Below are positions 11,376-28,027 of a DNA stretch of 64,000 nt, piece by piece. Origin of the DNA: Epiperipatus broadwayi. Lineage: Eukaryota > Onychophora > Udeonychophora > Euonychophora > Peripatidae. Both the position numbers and the translations under genes were made by a program. The notes under the pieces are model-generated. The model saw only the letters and a list, made by a program, of their open reading frames with translations. It was not told the DNA's origin and ran no database searches. Each line of letters starts with the position of its first letter. The first letter of the stretch is position 1. Location: positions 17,300,935 through 17,364,934 of the forward strand of contig JAQFVV010012402.1 of NCBI GenBank assembly GCA_028023455.1, given 5' to 3'.

Positions 11376-14019
11376 GTATTATTAGAAAAGTTTAGTACAA
11401 AAATTTAAATAATTTGTCAAATATTTAATGAGTGGGAGGATCTTATGAGATGTTCAAGCATCAATTGTGGCAGATTGGGTTTTAATTCTCAAATCCATCA
11501 TTACCATATTCTAAACTACTCAGATTAGCACAGTGATAGAATTATGGACTCAACTTTCACTTGATGCTTAAAATATCACACAATTTCCCAAATGATTAAC
11601 TACTTGATTTTATACAAAAACATATTTTTATTTTGCTTTTTTTATCTTATTTTTTATTTATTAATAATTAAATACTATATTTTGATGTCAATAATGTTAT
11701 TTTTTTTCCTTCTTTCAGAACAAGTTTTGAGAATATACTTAGAATTTTAATGGCTAGAAATCACATTAAATCAGTTATTTAAAATTGCTTAAAAATTAAA
11801 GTATTGAAATTTAGTTATTTTTGGTTTAAGAAACTAGGATAATAGTATTGAAAGTGATATTCCAAAAACCAGCATTATGAATATGTTGATTACATAAACA
11901 TGTGTTTTAGCATGGATTGATATTTTATGTATGAATTCATTTATTTTGCAGCTTGAATAAAAATAAAGTTGTTACTATCACTATAGGAATTATATTTTAC
12001 TTTTCAGAAAAGAATACACTTTCAATACAAATAAAATTGATATTATTTTTAATTAGGTAACTGTTCTTTTAGTTATATTTAGTAACCAATTTTAGCTAAA
12101 AATAAAATAAATTCAGGCAATTATTTTACATAAAGAAATTTGATTTTCTCCCTTTTTTTCATGTGTGTATTATTAAAATTTTTAACAATAACAACTAAAA
12201 TCAGTGTATCTACTTTATATTACTTTTGCAGTAAAAGTATACAAATTGTAGCATAATAAGCATATTTAAAAAAAAACAAACAGCTTGAGATAGAAAGATA
12301 TATCTATTATTCAGATAATAGTCAATGCTGATTGTAAAAAAGGGTGCCTATTATAAAGTAAATAGATATTTATTATCATAGTTTTTGATAGAGGAAATAT
12401 ATGCAAGAGGAAAAAGATTTTTCAATAAAAAAGTTTTATATAAAAATAAAGAAAGAAAATCTAGAATAAAATTAATAAGTCCTATGTATGTGGAACTCAG
12501 TAATACAAATATGTTTGGAGTGCATGAGTCAATTTATGATTCAACTTTAAGAAACATGCAGTATCAATGATGTTATTTCAAAATTACAACAAATATATGC
12601 CAGCATAGTTGTTATTGGATAAATGTATTTACTCTATTTATTGTAATATGGATTAAAGTGAACCATTGTCTAAAACATTATACAGTGCTAAACTATTATC
12701 AGAATAACATTGTGATTTATAGACATGATCTTAAAAGTGAAAATATGCTTTCTTTTTACATTGCATTTGCAAACTGGAATTAATATATATTTTGAAATCT
12801 AATAAATTAATAATTATGGAAGAATAATCTTTACAAAATAGATTATATAATGCCTAATCAAGGTAAAGGATAAATCATTCTTATTTGTGGTGATTATTTA
12901 TTAGTGAAATCTTAGCTTGTATTGTTTATAATATATTTTTATTTTATATAGATTTACTTTTTTATCATGATATTGATTTATTTTCACAATAGAAACCATT
13001 GTGTAAGCAAATGATTATTAGGTATTTATAAATTTTTAAAATAGGAAATACAAATACTAAATTGGTGAATTCATGTATAAAATTTTGTTAATCCTTCTGT
13101 ACTATTTTTTTTTTTTTGTTCAAATTCTTTTATTATTATTATTCATTCTAGTCTATTTAACATTTTGCTTCAAAGTTCAATCAGTATTTATAATAAGAAA
13201 AATCAGTTAATTTTCACACTGCGTACATTTTTTATTATTGTTGTCAAGCATATTTTAATTTACTGTTTTATATTTACAGCAAAAACAAAACAAAAAAATA
13301 AAATTTAAAAATTAACTGATTTTTTTCTTTCTTAAAATAGTGATTAAATTCTGATTAAGACTGTTAGCCAATCAAAAGTGTTAGAAATCGTAATAGTAAT
13401 ATGTATTCATAAGAAAAAATGCAAAGAAATGATTATCATATATTAATTCATATAAAACTACGAAAAGAATGAATATTTAATAGAACTTCATTAAGCATTA
13501 CAGTAAAATTTTATATTTAAAATTAAATTTGGGTGATACAAAAGTCTCTCATGCATTTAAAAGAACACATTTGAATCATCATAAGCAGATAGTCATTTAA
13601 GAAACATCTTCTTTCACACTAATGTGTCAAGAGTTTTATATCATCTTGGCCTGTAAGTGTTGCCTCAAAAACATCATTGTTTTTTGTAATCTTATTCCCA
13701 GTTGCAATATTCTGTTAAAACAACACTTTCTGTATTTGTATTAAAAAAAAACAAAAAATAAAAAATTATAATGTTTTTAACTGTATTAGGCCTTTTTGTG
13801 CCAATTTATATAAGTATAAAATTTAAATTCAGTCAACACTTAAACAATCCCAATATCATTAACAATCTCAGTCTGTTGTCAAGACAACCTCTGTTTAATA
13901 AAAAAAAAACCTAAATAAACAATTAAATCATATTAAATTTTAAATATATATTTTATTTCATTATTTTAATAATAATTTTGAAATCAAAGTAAAATATATG
14001 AAATTTTAAATTTATTTAG
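11376..14019. other. Intron 2: unannotated, with a possible SINE A-box
   Basis: An A-box-like block (tagcacagtgat, 11525-11536) resembles the one at 59247-59258, but no B-box is convincing. The rest is AT-rich with no recognisable coding relic. The open frame at 12385-12570 shows no family features. Confidence 0.5.
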
Positions 14020-14088
14020 TGTTTGGCGGAGACCAAGACAAGTTTTGGGCAGAATGACATTCGAAGAGCTGCCAATAATCTTGTCATG
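14020..14088 (+). CDS. HEATR5B: HEATR5B exon c (residues 95-117)
   Basis: This exon of 69 bp encodes 23 residues beginning CLAETKTSFGQND and ending NNLVM, phase 0 at both ends. It corresponds to the family segment that follows the exon b helices. The acceptor is tttatttag and the donor gtaggt. Confidence 0.92.
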
Positions 14089-14170
14089 GTAGGTTAACAG
14101 TACTACTCCATTTGTTAAAATATATAATATAATCTTTTTCATTAATAAGTAATATGATAAATTTTTTAAG

Positions 14171-14292
14171 GGAGCTCTGACTAATGCAAATCCAATCTTA
14201 AGATGTGCTGCTGGAGAAGCTCTTGGACATATGGCACAGGTTGTTGGTGATAGTCGTTTCACTGCTGAAATGGCTCAACATAGTTTTGATAG
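14171..14292 (+). CDS. HEATR5B: HEATR5B exon d (residues 118-157 plus two bases)
   Basis: This exon of 122 bp starts in phase 0 and leaves two bases (AG of an Arg codon) for the next exon. It encodes [20 protein letters not shown], then [10 protein letters not shown] and further to [16 protein letters not shown] is a typical HEAT-repeat helix pair of the family. The preceding intron is only 82 bp. Confidence 0.95.
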
Positions 14293-14338
14293 GTATGAAA
14301 TTTTTATTTTATAAATTATGTTGACAAAAATTTTATGA

Positions 14339-14542
<204 letters not shown>

Positions 14543-17280
14543 TGATGCTGTAGAAAAATTACAAGAAAAAAAAAATTCATTTGTAGAAAGTGGGAAATAG
14601 AGATATAGCAATTATTTTCCTTTTTTTATGTATGCATATGTGAGAGAGAGTGTGTGCATGCTAACATTATAAAAATAATAATATTAATATTGATTTATAA
14701 TATGTATATAAATAAAATAAAAAATGGTAAAAGTTAATCTTTAAATATTTTTATTTGTTTAAATTTTATTATAAGGATAACAAAATATTGTTCAGAAAAA
14801 TTATTTTACTAATCATATTTCCTTCAGTGTTTTTTTATTTTTTAAAAAAAATCTAAACTGACATATTGAGCATGTTAGAAATGGTGTTCAATTCAGATTT
14901 CAATTACTAATATATTATAATTTGTTCATCATGTCACAATCTGTAATTGAAATAATCTGAATCAATTTAGTGCATATCAATAGCTGGAAGATGAATTGGG
15001 TTAGCCTTTAAAACACAGCTGATAACATTTTATTCTTTAGTCCAAACTCTTACTAAAGACATCAATTTAAGGTATGAAGTGATTGATTTAGATTTTGAAA
15101 GCTTAAATTCTTATAAATTGTAATTTAAAAAAAAAAAGAAGAAAAATAATAATCTTTTGAACAATATAGCTATGTGTATAAATAAACAAATTTTTATTAT
15201 TATATAAACTTATATTAAGATATAATTTTTCAAGTTAGTAGTATTGGAAGAAGTATTAAAAGTGCCCCCCCCCCTCCAAGTCTAATAATCTTTTCCTTCT
15301 GATTAATAGTCACTTGCAAATGTATATAGTTGTTCTATCTGCATAAAGAGTAGGAGAGACAAGGATTAAAGAAAATAGATGGAAAAAAAAAGTTAAAGAT
15401 AAATTTTGTGACTTATTTCACATGCCAGTCCTTAACTCATTTAGTTGATATTATATAAATGGTTTTTTTTTTTTTGAAAGACTTTAATCATTTTGCATAA
15501 TTATATCTCTTTCATTATATTCTATCCTCATCCATATCCTTTCAGTGAAAACAGTTAATATTTACCAGTTTATAATGTGTTTGAGATAATTTTTATAATA
15601 TAAATTGGTATCTATCTTCCTAAAATTTAATTAATCTTAGTAAAACAATGGAGAAAGTTACAGTGAATGAATAAAAATTATTAAATGATTATAGCTAACA
15701 TCTAAGATGACTTCTAAGATATAAAGGCACATTTATAATGTGTTTAGTGACGATTTTCAAGACAAATTTACAAATTAAATTTCTACTCCAAAATCATTGC
15801 AATGATGTGTAATTATTCAGTTTGTTCTCAGTTGAAACTTGCCTTAATCGAAGGGTTGTTATTATCTGTAATAAAATCATCCTTTGAAAGTCGTATTACA
15901 TATTCCAGTATACCATTGAATAAAAGATTAATATGGAAAAAGAAAAAAATGATTTTTTTTATTCAAATTACTAGACTTTAAATCAAAGAAGAATTTACCT
16001 GACACAATTATTACGTCAAATGAAACAAACTGATACTAAACTTTTCTTTTTTATCTTTGTTAAGTTTTAACTTAAGTAACTATTGTTTAGCAAGAATTAG
16101 TGCTGTCATATCATGATAAATAAGTCTATATGTCAAAGTGTGAATACTACTTCTCATTCAGAATTTAAAATTTCTTTATTAAAAATGGGTATATATATAT
16201 GAAGAACTGAGATAAATTGCAATATACTATTTGATACAAATTTTCTGTGATTTCTATTAATCTTAATCTTTAGAGTGAGAATCCCTAAACTTTTTTGGGA
16301 AAGAGTGATTAGATAATTTTTTAATGAATAGAGGATTGGAGGAAATATATTTTTTTAAAAGAGTTTTCTCATCCTAAGAGCAAAAATGATCTGTGACTTA
16401 AAGCCCAGAAATAAATGAAATAACTCGTATTCATTTATTAACTATACATTTTTATTAAACAAGTTCAGAAAAACTTACAATATATTAGAAAAAAAGAAAA
16501 TAAATTAGATGTGTGCCATTGTTTGGATTCTCAGATTTTTGTAATATCAGATTGAATATGGGAAATATATCTGCATAAGAAGCCAGATGTTGATCTGTCG
16601 TACTTGAATGTATTTTTTTAATTTTTGGAAATTGATGTTCTGGTAATGAGGAATAAATTTGAATTTACTTATTTGCATTTTTTAATTGTAAATTTTCATT
16701 AGCTTCTGAAATAATTGCATTGAAAGAATTATGAAATAATTTGAAAGTTTTTTTTTTATTGTCTTTGAAATCAGCAATTTTTTTTTATAAAAGCTTTTTG
16801 TAATATTTTAACATGTTTACCATCTTCAGTAGAGATATTAGAATTTACCATATATTTATGTAGATTTTCATAATATGAATAATATGAAGAAAATTTTTTG
16901 TGTCAATTGATTTTTGAATAATATTAATTTAATTCAAAAACTTTGATTTTGTTGTATAATTCATTAATAAGTTGATTATGGTTCTGAAATCTTTTATTCA
17001 AGTCAAGGTGCTACTACCATTTGGGATCTGATAGTTTTGACATGAGTTTCAATTTATTGTTCATATAAATATCATATTTGCTTCTAAGTTCTGAAAGTCT
17101 TTTCAAAATATTCTCTTGATTTATTTATCAAACTTTCATAAAAAGTTACTTTTTGATAACACCGCAATTTTACCCATGCTCATTAAGAGTCTAATTTTTA
17201 ACATCTAACAAGTTTTTTAAATTGATGAATTATTTTGATTTCTATGGATAAAAATCTATAGCAGAGTATATCTCTGTTAA

Positions 17281-17540
17281 AGTAGTATAAGTGAAATGAT
17301 TAATTACACCAGAAATTACATTAGACATTGATTTTATCTTTGACAGTGTACATTATATTACAATTTAATCCTACAAATAATTAAATACAATCACAACTTA
17401 GAGATAAATCAATATCAGAGACTTCTGATCAAAAGATTAAATAAAATGTGTGAATGTATTAAAATATTTATTTAGAACAGAAATTAAATGGACATTGTTT
17501 TGGTAAAATTGAAATTTCTGAAAATGTTATTACATAAATT
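17281..17540 (+). repeat. Dispersed direct repeat, copy 1
   Basis: This copy shares an ordered series of short blocks with 19160-19370, including ttacaccagaaattacat against tataccagaaactacat, and a block with aaatatttatttaga followed by aaattaaat. The similarity is visible but diverged, and no element family is recognised. Confidence 0.5.
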
Positions 17541-19159
17541 AGAGTTATTAATTTTTATCAATATGCATTTGAAATTTAAATCGAATTAAAAAAAAATTAA
17601 AAATTAAAGGTTTTTTTTTGATAAAATTTTTAAAAACTAGTTTATAAATATGTAAAAAATGATCACATATTATCTAAATTGTACAGCTTTATTTATATCC
17701 AACTCTTAAAGAATATTTGAATTCTTGATGTAATATTAAAATCAAGGGTTTTGTAATTTTTAGCTATATTTATAAATAAGCTTACTAATGAATGGCTTTG
17801 TTATGTCAAGATCAAACCTTTATTACATTCATGCAGTCATTTTGTCAGTTATTCAATTATCATTAACCATAGAAGGATTTATAATTGATAGTATATTGAT
17901 AATTTTCCAGTTCTAACTTGAAGGTTTAGAAATTATAACTGACAACTTTTTTGATCTTATTCAGTACTATTATTTGACGATATTATTGCCAAAAACGAAA
18001 TGTTTAGATTTATTTAAATATTTAACCAGGTTATATTAATGGTGATTTTTTTTAAGAGTAAATTCTAGATATATTTTATAAATAATGTCTTCTATCTTAA
18101 TTAATTTTTTGTTAATTAGTGTTTTTTGTTAAAGTTCTCATTTTGTTTAATATTCATATTTTTATCTTTGATAATATAAAATGTATTTATCTTAATTCAC
18201 AAAGTTTTATAATTGCCTAAGTCAAGTGAGTCACTTATTTATGTTACTTACTGAATCACTTCCTTCTTAATACTTATAGTATTATTTTGTGTTTATCACA
18301 ATACCTTTAATATTTAAAATATTTTAATTGTTATGATATAGCGCTTACAAAATTTAATATCCATTTGATATCAATAGATACATGAGCCTGTGTTTAAAGA
18401 TATTGATTTCAGAATGCTAATTGCTCTTAAGATAAATCATATTTTAGTAGTTAATTATTTTTTTGATTAATCTATAAAAGGATATATAGATGTTAATTTG
18501 TGATCCTAGGCTGAATTCCATTATGTACTGACAACTGACAGAACGTACCATAAAAGAGGAAAAAAGGTTTTAAAAAGTCTTAATTATATAAATGTTAAGA
18601 TGCTTAGCTGTAATCATTTTACTACCCAGATTTTTACATTCTTCCCTAATCTCTATTCCATGAAGTGCTCAATTATACTTTATTCTCATTGATTTATTAA
18701 TTTTTAAATGAAAAGCAGTTTATTTGTTAGCCAGCCCTTGATTTTAATATTAGAATAAGTCTGACACAAAATAACGGCATCTATAATCACAGGCAAAAAT
18801 AAAAGATTTGTAATTGTGATATATTGTAAATAATAGACATAATATTCTTATTTTTTTTTGAGTGATTATTTGTATAAAATATTCTATTTAATCTTCTGAA
18901 TAACGTACACTCTGTTATAATTATTAACTATTGTAATGTGTATACTTTTTGATATTAAGTTGCTATTATAATATAGTTATAGAGATTCCTAAAATATAAA
19001 TTTGCCAATGATTTTGAGATTTTAATAAGTTTTACTCTGATTGAGAGCTTGATAACTTAACACTTTGAGCCCTAAAAAATTATCTATGATTCTGATTATA
19101 GTAATTTACAGATCATGATTCTTCATGTTTGAAATCTATAGGTGATTAAACCTCCATTA

Positions 19160-19370
19160 AACCTTTGTAGGTGAATAATTATACCAGAAACTACATAGGC
19201 ATTGCTATTATCTTTAGCAAGATTCATCAGAGATGTATATATTTCTGTTTCTTGTTAAAAAGGTTTATGTGAGATACCTGGATATTCATGTAATATTTAT
19301 TTAGATCACAAATTAAATTAATATATGTGTTTGATAAAATTATAGTTATCATTGAATGTTAAACACTTTT
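19160..19370 (+). repeat. Dispersed direct repeat, copy 2
   Basis: This is the partner of 17281-17540, same orientation, shorter by small deletions. Both lie in intron 5 of HEATR5B. Confidence 0.5.
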
Positions 19371-19539
19371 TAATTATTATATTGATGATGTTAAAAATAA
19401 TTTTAATTATTTTCTTTACATGTTATTATTGTTATGTTATTTTAGTATTATTTGATTCATTTTTTAATGATTTTTCAGTGTATATTTATATATATGTATC
19501 ATAGATTTACTAATAGTTTTTTCCCCCTTATTATTGTAG

Positions 19540-21299
<1,760 letters not shown>

Positions 21300-22700
21300 T
21301 GCTAAAAAGAGAGATGACATCTGGAAATGCATACAAGAATTCTACAAAGAATTACATAGTAATAAATTAATAAGAAAATAAAGTGAAAAGTTTCAAAAAC
21401 TGAAAATGTACCAAATGATTAGAAAAACACAGTAATAATATCAATATTTAAAAAAAAACATTATTAGAAATTACAGACTTATCAATCTTTTATTAGTTCT
21501 ATACAAACTTTTTGCCAAAATAATTGTCTCATCTACAGTGAAATTTGGACTTACATTAACCAAAAGAATAAGATGGATTTAAAAATGGTTTTAACACAGT
21601 GAATCACTTCCAAGTATTGAGAGAAGTTATAGAAAGGACCACTGAATATAAGTTGCCATTATTGTTTATATTTTAAGATTATGAAAAGGCATTTGAATTT
21701 ATAAGCATTTCTATAGTGAAAATAGACTTTATAGAGTTTAGACTATCAAAGTATAGATTTGGGATGTTGCCATATTCTGAAAAAAATATCTATCAAAATG
21801 CAATATCCATCATTAGATTGATTACATAATGACTTCATAAAAACTAATATTAATAAGTGTGCATGGTAAGACTATTCTATATCCAAATTTTTACCACAGT
21901 TTATAAAAGAAAATATTTTATGGATTGAAATTGGAAGCTAAGAGAATAAAGCTACATGGCAGTTATTTAAGTCATCTAGATTTTGCAGATGAATATGGTT
22001 GTTTTTACAAGTAATGTTTCAGAGCCTCAGGAAATATTGCAAGAATTATCAGATGCAAGCAAGAAAGTTGGTCTAAAGATAAGACAATAATAAAGAATGG
22101 TAATCATGAACAAGTAGTTAACACCTATAAATATTTTTATCAGATTATTAATATGAATGGAAACATAATGGATGAAATTAATCATAGAATTAAATTTGGA
22201 GTATTTTTTGGAGAAATACTTTAATGTTTAAAACCAAATATGCATGTGCATTTGAAAATGGTTTTTTAATAGATGTTTTTTTCACTAATTTTTAATATGG
22301 ATTCAAGCCTTGAATACTTAAGAAAAGAGTAGATATTTCAGATCACATAATAAAGTATGGAGATAAATATTTTGGGAGTAATAAGAAAGAGTTGAAAGTG
22401 AAATAAATACTTCATTAAGAGAAAAAACTGGTATCATTGATATCATTGAAGGAAATAAGAGATTAAACTAGAGCTGCTCTGGACATATTGATAGAAGAGA
22501 ATAATAGATGGATAGCTGCAGGTTTAAATTGAATTCCAAGAGTTTATAAAAGACTTAAAAAGAGATTATCTTTGAGATGGATGGATGAAATAAGGAAGTT
22601 TGTTGATATGGTAAAGAGAAGATTGACTAAAATTGGAGAAGTTGTGTTAAACTTGGAGAGATATTTATCCTACAATGGATCGATGATGATTGAAAATGAT
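21300..22700 (+). pseudogene. RTE-type LINE relic, copy 1 (RT to 3' end)
   Basis: Shifting frames spell an RTE/BovB-like reverse transcriptase in order: an EFYKELHSNK block near 21330; a decayed VPND-KNTVIISIFKK block near 21410-21450; FAKIIVSS near 21515; NHFQVLREVIERTTEYKLP near 21602-21660; and, after one stop, DYEKAFEF (motif A) near 21680. The catalytic FADD box reads FADE near 21980. NMDGNIMDEINHRIK-like text (here NMNG) follows near 22150-22195, then SGHIDRR near 22475 and a final WIDDD near 22675. There are many stops, and part of the region before VPND has been deleted. No endonuclease domain is present. Copies 2 and 3 are at 41030-47110 and 49500-51415. Confidence 0.82.
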
Positions 22701-24569
22701 GGTGATGAGTATGCCTGTATGGTCACTAGTTGAAATGATAACTTTTCCAAAAAAAGTGTTGAAAACAAATTGTTTTGTTGAATTTAAGTTAATTGTAGAG
22801 TATATTTCTGAAAGGCATTTTTAGCATTATAAAATGAAGTGATTAAAAAGAAGCTTTTGACATTGAATGCTGGTTTAACAATGATCAATTTCTAATAAAT
22901 TAATACAATTAAAATATTTAAATTGAAACAGACATTGCTATTGTAATAATAGAATTGGAAATAATGATTATGAAAGCCTTCAAAATATAATTAATAAAAA
23001 TAAAATTATTATTATTATTTTTTTAAAAAAAGTCATTTTTATTAAACCTTGATTTAAATCAACCAATCCTGAGCAAAAGCAAAAAACAAAAAATCTTTTG
23101 TTAGTTAAAATGGTTATGTCGTCAAAAGTCAATCTGAATGACTGTTTTGAAAAATATTGTTTTATATTTAAAATGTGGCTATTTTTTATATTATTTGTTT
23201 AAACAAAAATTGAAATATGCTAAATTATTATTCTAAGAAGAATTATTCTAATATGGGAGCTCAGAATCGGAAAATAAAAAGGGGAGTAGTTTACCAGACG
23301 TTCTTTAAAATAAGCATATTTTCTGTTGTCTGTAGATTTTAAAATTTCATTTGTGATAGGAATAAAAATATTATATTATAATAAAAAAAAAAGAGAATTT
23401 ATTATAATTTTCACTACCAAAATGCATAACTTATAAATAAAGGAGTGGAGTAAATCTATGCCATAACTTAGGAAGAGGGAAAAGAAACTGTTATCCTGCA
23501 GATTTTATTATTATATTTGCAAAATTTAAGAAACTCCATTTTTTTTGGTTTTATCTTTGAAGTTTAAAACTATTTCAATTATTTTCAGAAACCATAGCAA
23601 TAATAGGTAAATTTTACAAATTATATTTATCCACTTTAATCACTTGCATATTTACTTATAATCTTTGTTTGTATATATTAATTTTTGTTCAGAGACTTAT
23701 TAACAGAGATTCATCTCTATATTTACTGTTAATATTTAAACTTACTTTCCTTTTTTTATAAATTAAAAAAATACATATTATTATTTGGAGTTAATAAAAA
23801 ATATTATGCAATTTTAAAGAAGTTCTAGAATAATGGTTAATCTATGCAGGAAAAAACAAAGATAGATGTGAATGCAATGAGTGAATTAATATCTCGTATT
23901 AAATGTTAAGAAATTATAAGTAAAAGGAAGATTTGTTTCAAGTTTATCATTTAGCTCTTAAATATTTAATAAAAGGTGGTAGAGAGGATTAGAAAATAAT
24001 ATTTATTTTTCTAATTATTATTATTGTTAAATAAAAATTACAAACACTTCAGTTGCATTTATCATCACCATGATATTAATGAGTATGAATTAGATTTGAG
24101 ATATGTCAAATTTAATTAATTAAATAGTAACAATGCATGTAATATTTAAGAATTTACTTTTTGTAATTTAATTTCAAATTAACAAATCTAATTAAATTGT
24201 CTTAATGTCCATTTTGTTGTTTAATTGTTCTATTTAATTTGTTAAGATTTTGATGTCTTTTTTATTGATTTTAAATAATTTAAAATTTTATCATTGTCTC
24301 ACATATAATTATTTGATGAAATTAACATGTATAGATTATTGAATGGAAAAATTCATACTATTCCTCATATATTAACATTATTAATTCATTTTATTTGATA
24401 AATAATTTTGAAAAGTATTAATAATTTAGTAATTTTATTGTATCATATGATTTTTATCATTTGTAAAGTTTTAAATTACAGTAATTCATAAAACATTTTA
24501 AATATTTTTTCTGTTACAATTATATTATCATCAGTTTTATGTGTAATTATTGTTAATCATTTATTATAG
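22701..24569. other. Intron 6, right part
   Basis: AT-rich sequence with no recognised relic. The intron ends with ttatag before 24570. Confidence 0.55.
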
Positions 24570-24888
24570 CGAACATTATCAAGTTCACACCTTCTTCTTA
24601 GGCGAGCTGCTGTAGCGTGCTTGCGACAATTATCACAGAGAGAAGCAAGAGAAGTTTGTGATCATGCTCTCACACTTGTAAATGAAAATAAAGATCGGTC
24701 AGAGTTAGGATTTACTATTAATGAATTAGGTCTTCCAGGTATTTTATTTGGCATGCTGGATACAGAAACAGATGGGAAATTAGTATCTGATATTCATGAT
24801 ACTTTGACTAGTATGTTGCAGTCTTTAGCTGGAGAACATTTACAGCAATGGTTAACTCTTTGTAAAGATGTTCTTGCTACATCATCAG
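24570..24888 (+). CDS. HEATR5B: HEATR5B exon g (residues 332-437 plus one base)
   Basis: This exon of 319 bp starts in phase 0 and leaves one base. It begins [20 protein letters not shown], runs through [14 protein letters not shown] and [19 protein letters not shown], and ends VLATSS. The order matches the family closely. It lacks the longer serine-rich insert found after the CDHA-equivalent region in the human protein, so this loop is short here. The donor is gtaaaa at 24889. Confidence 0.96.
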
Positions 24889-24968
24889 GTAAAATATAGT
24901 CTTTGTTTTTATTTAAATATTATTTGCCTTAAATATAAATAGGTTTAATTTATACAATCTTTTTTTAG

Positions 24969-25211
24969 ATACTAGTAACACTCCAGAAGAAACAACGCAG
25001 GAAGGAGATGCTGCTGAAAGTGTGGAAGAAGATGATGTGGCTAAATTTCAAGCTGGAGAAGAGGTTGTGACTCATCCTACGGTATCTCCCCGGTGGCCAA
25101 CACGAGTATTTGCAATTGAATGTGTTCAGAAAATTATTTCAGTTTGTGATTCAAATAAAATACATTTTGATTTAGTTTTAGCCAAAGACACAAAATTAAA
25201 AAGTGGCAAAG
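24969..25211 (+). CDS. HEATR5B: HEATR5B exon h (residues 438-518)
   Basis: This exon of 243 bp follows an 80 bp intron and ends in phase 1. It starts with an acidic, probably unstructured linker (PEETTQEGDAAESVEEDD), as in other HEATR5 proteins, then returns to helices: SPRWPTRVFAIECVQKII and IHFDLVLAKDTKL. The donor is gtaact at 25212. Confidence 0.95.

Positions 25212-28027
<2,816 letters not shown>

Noticed and set aside
12385-12570. + strand 61-codon open frame in intron 2
   Set aside because: Composition is lysine/isoleucine-rich as expected from random AT-rich DNA; no splice-site support.
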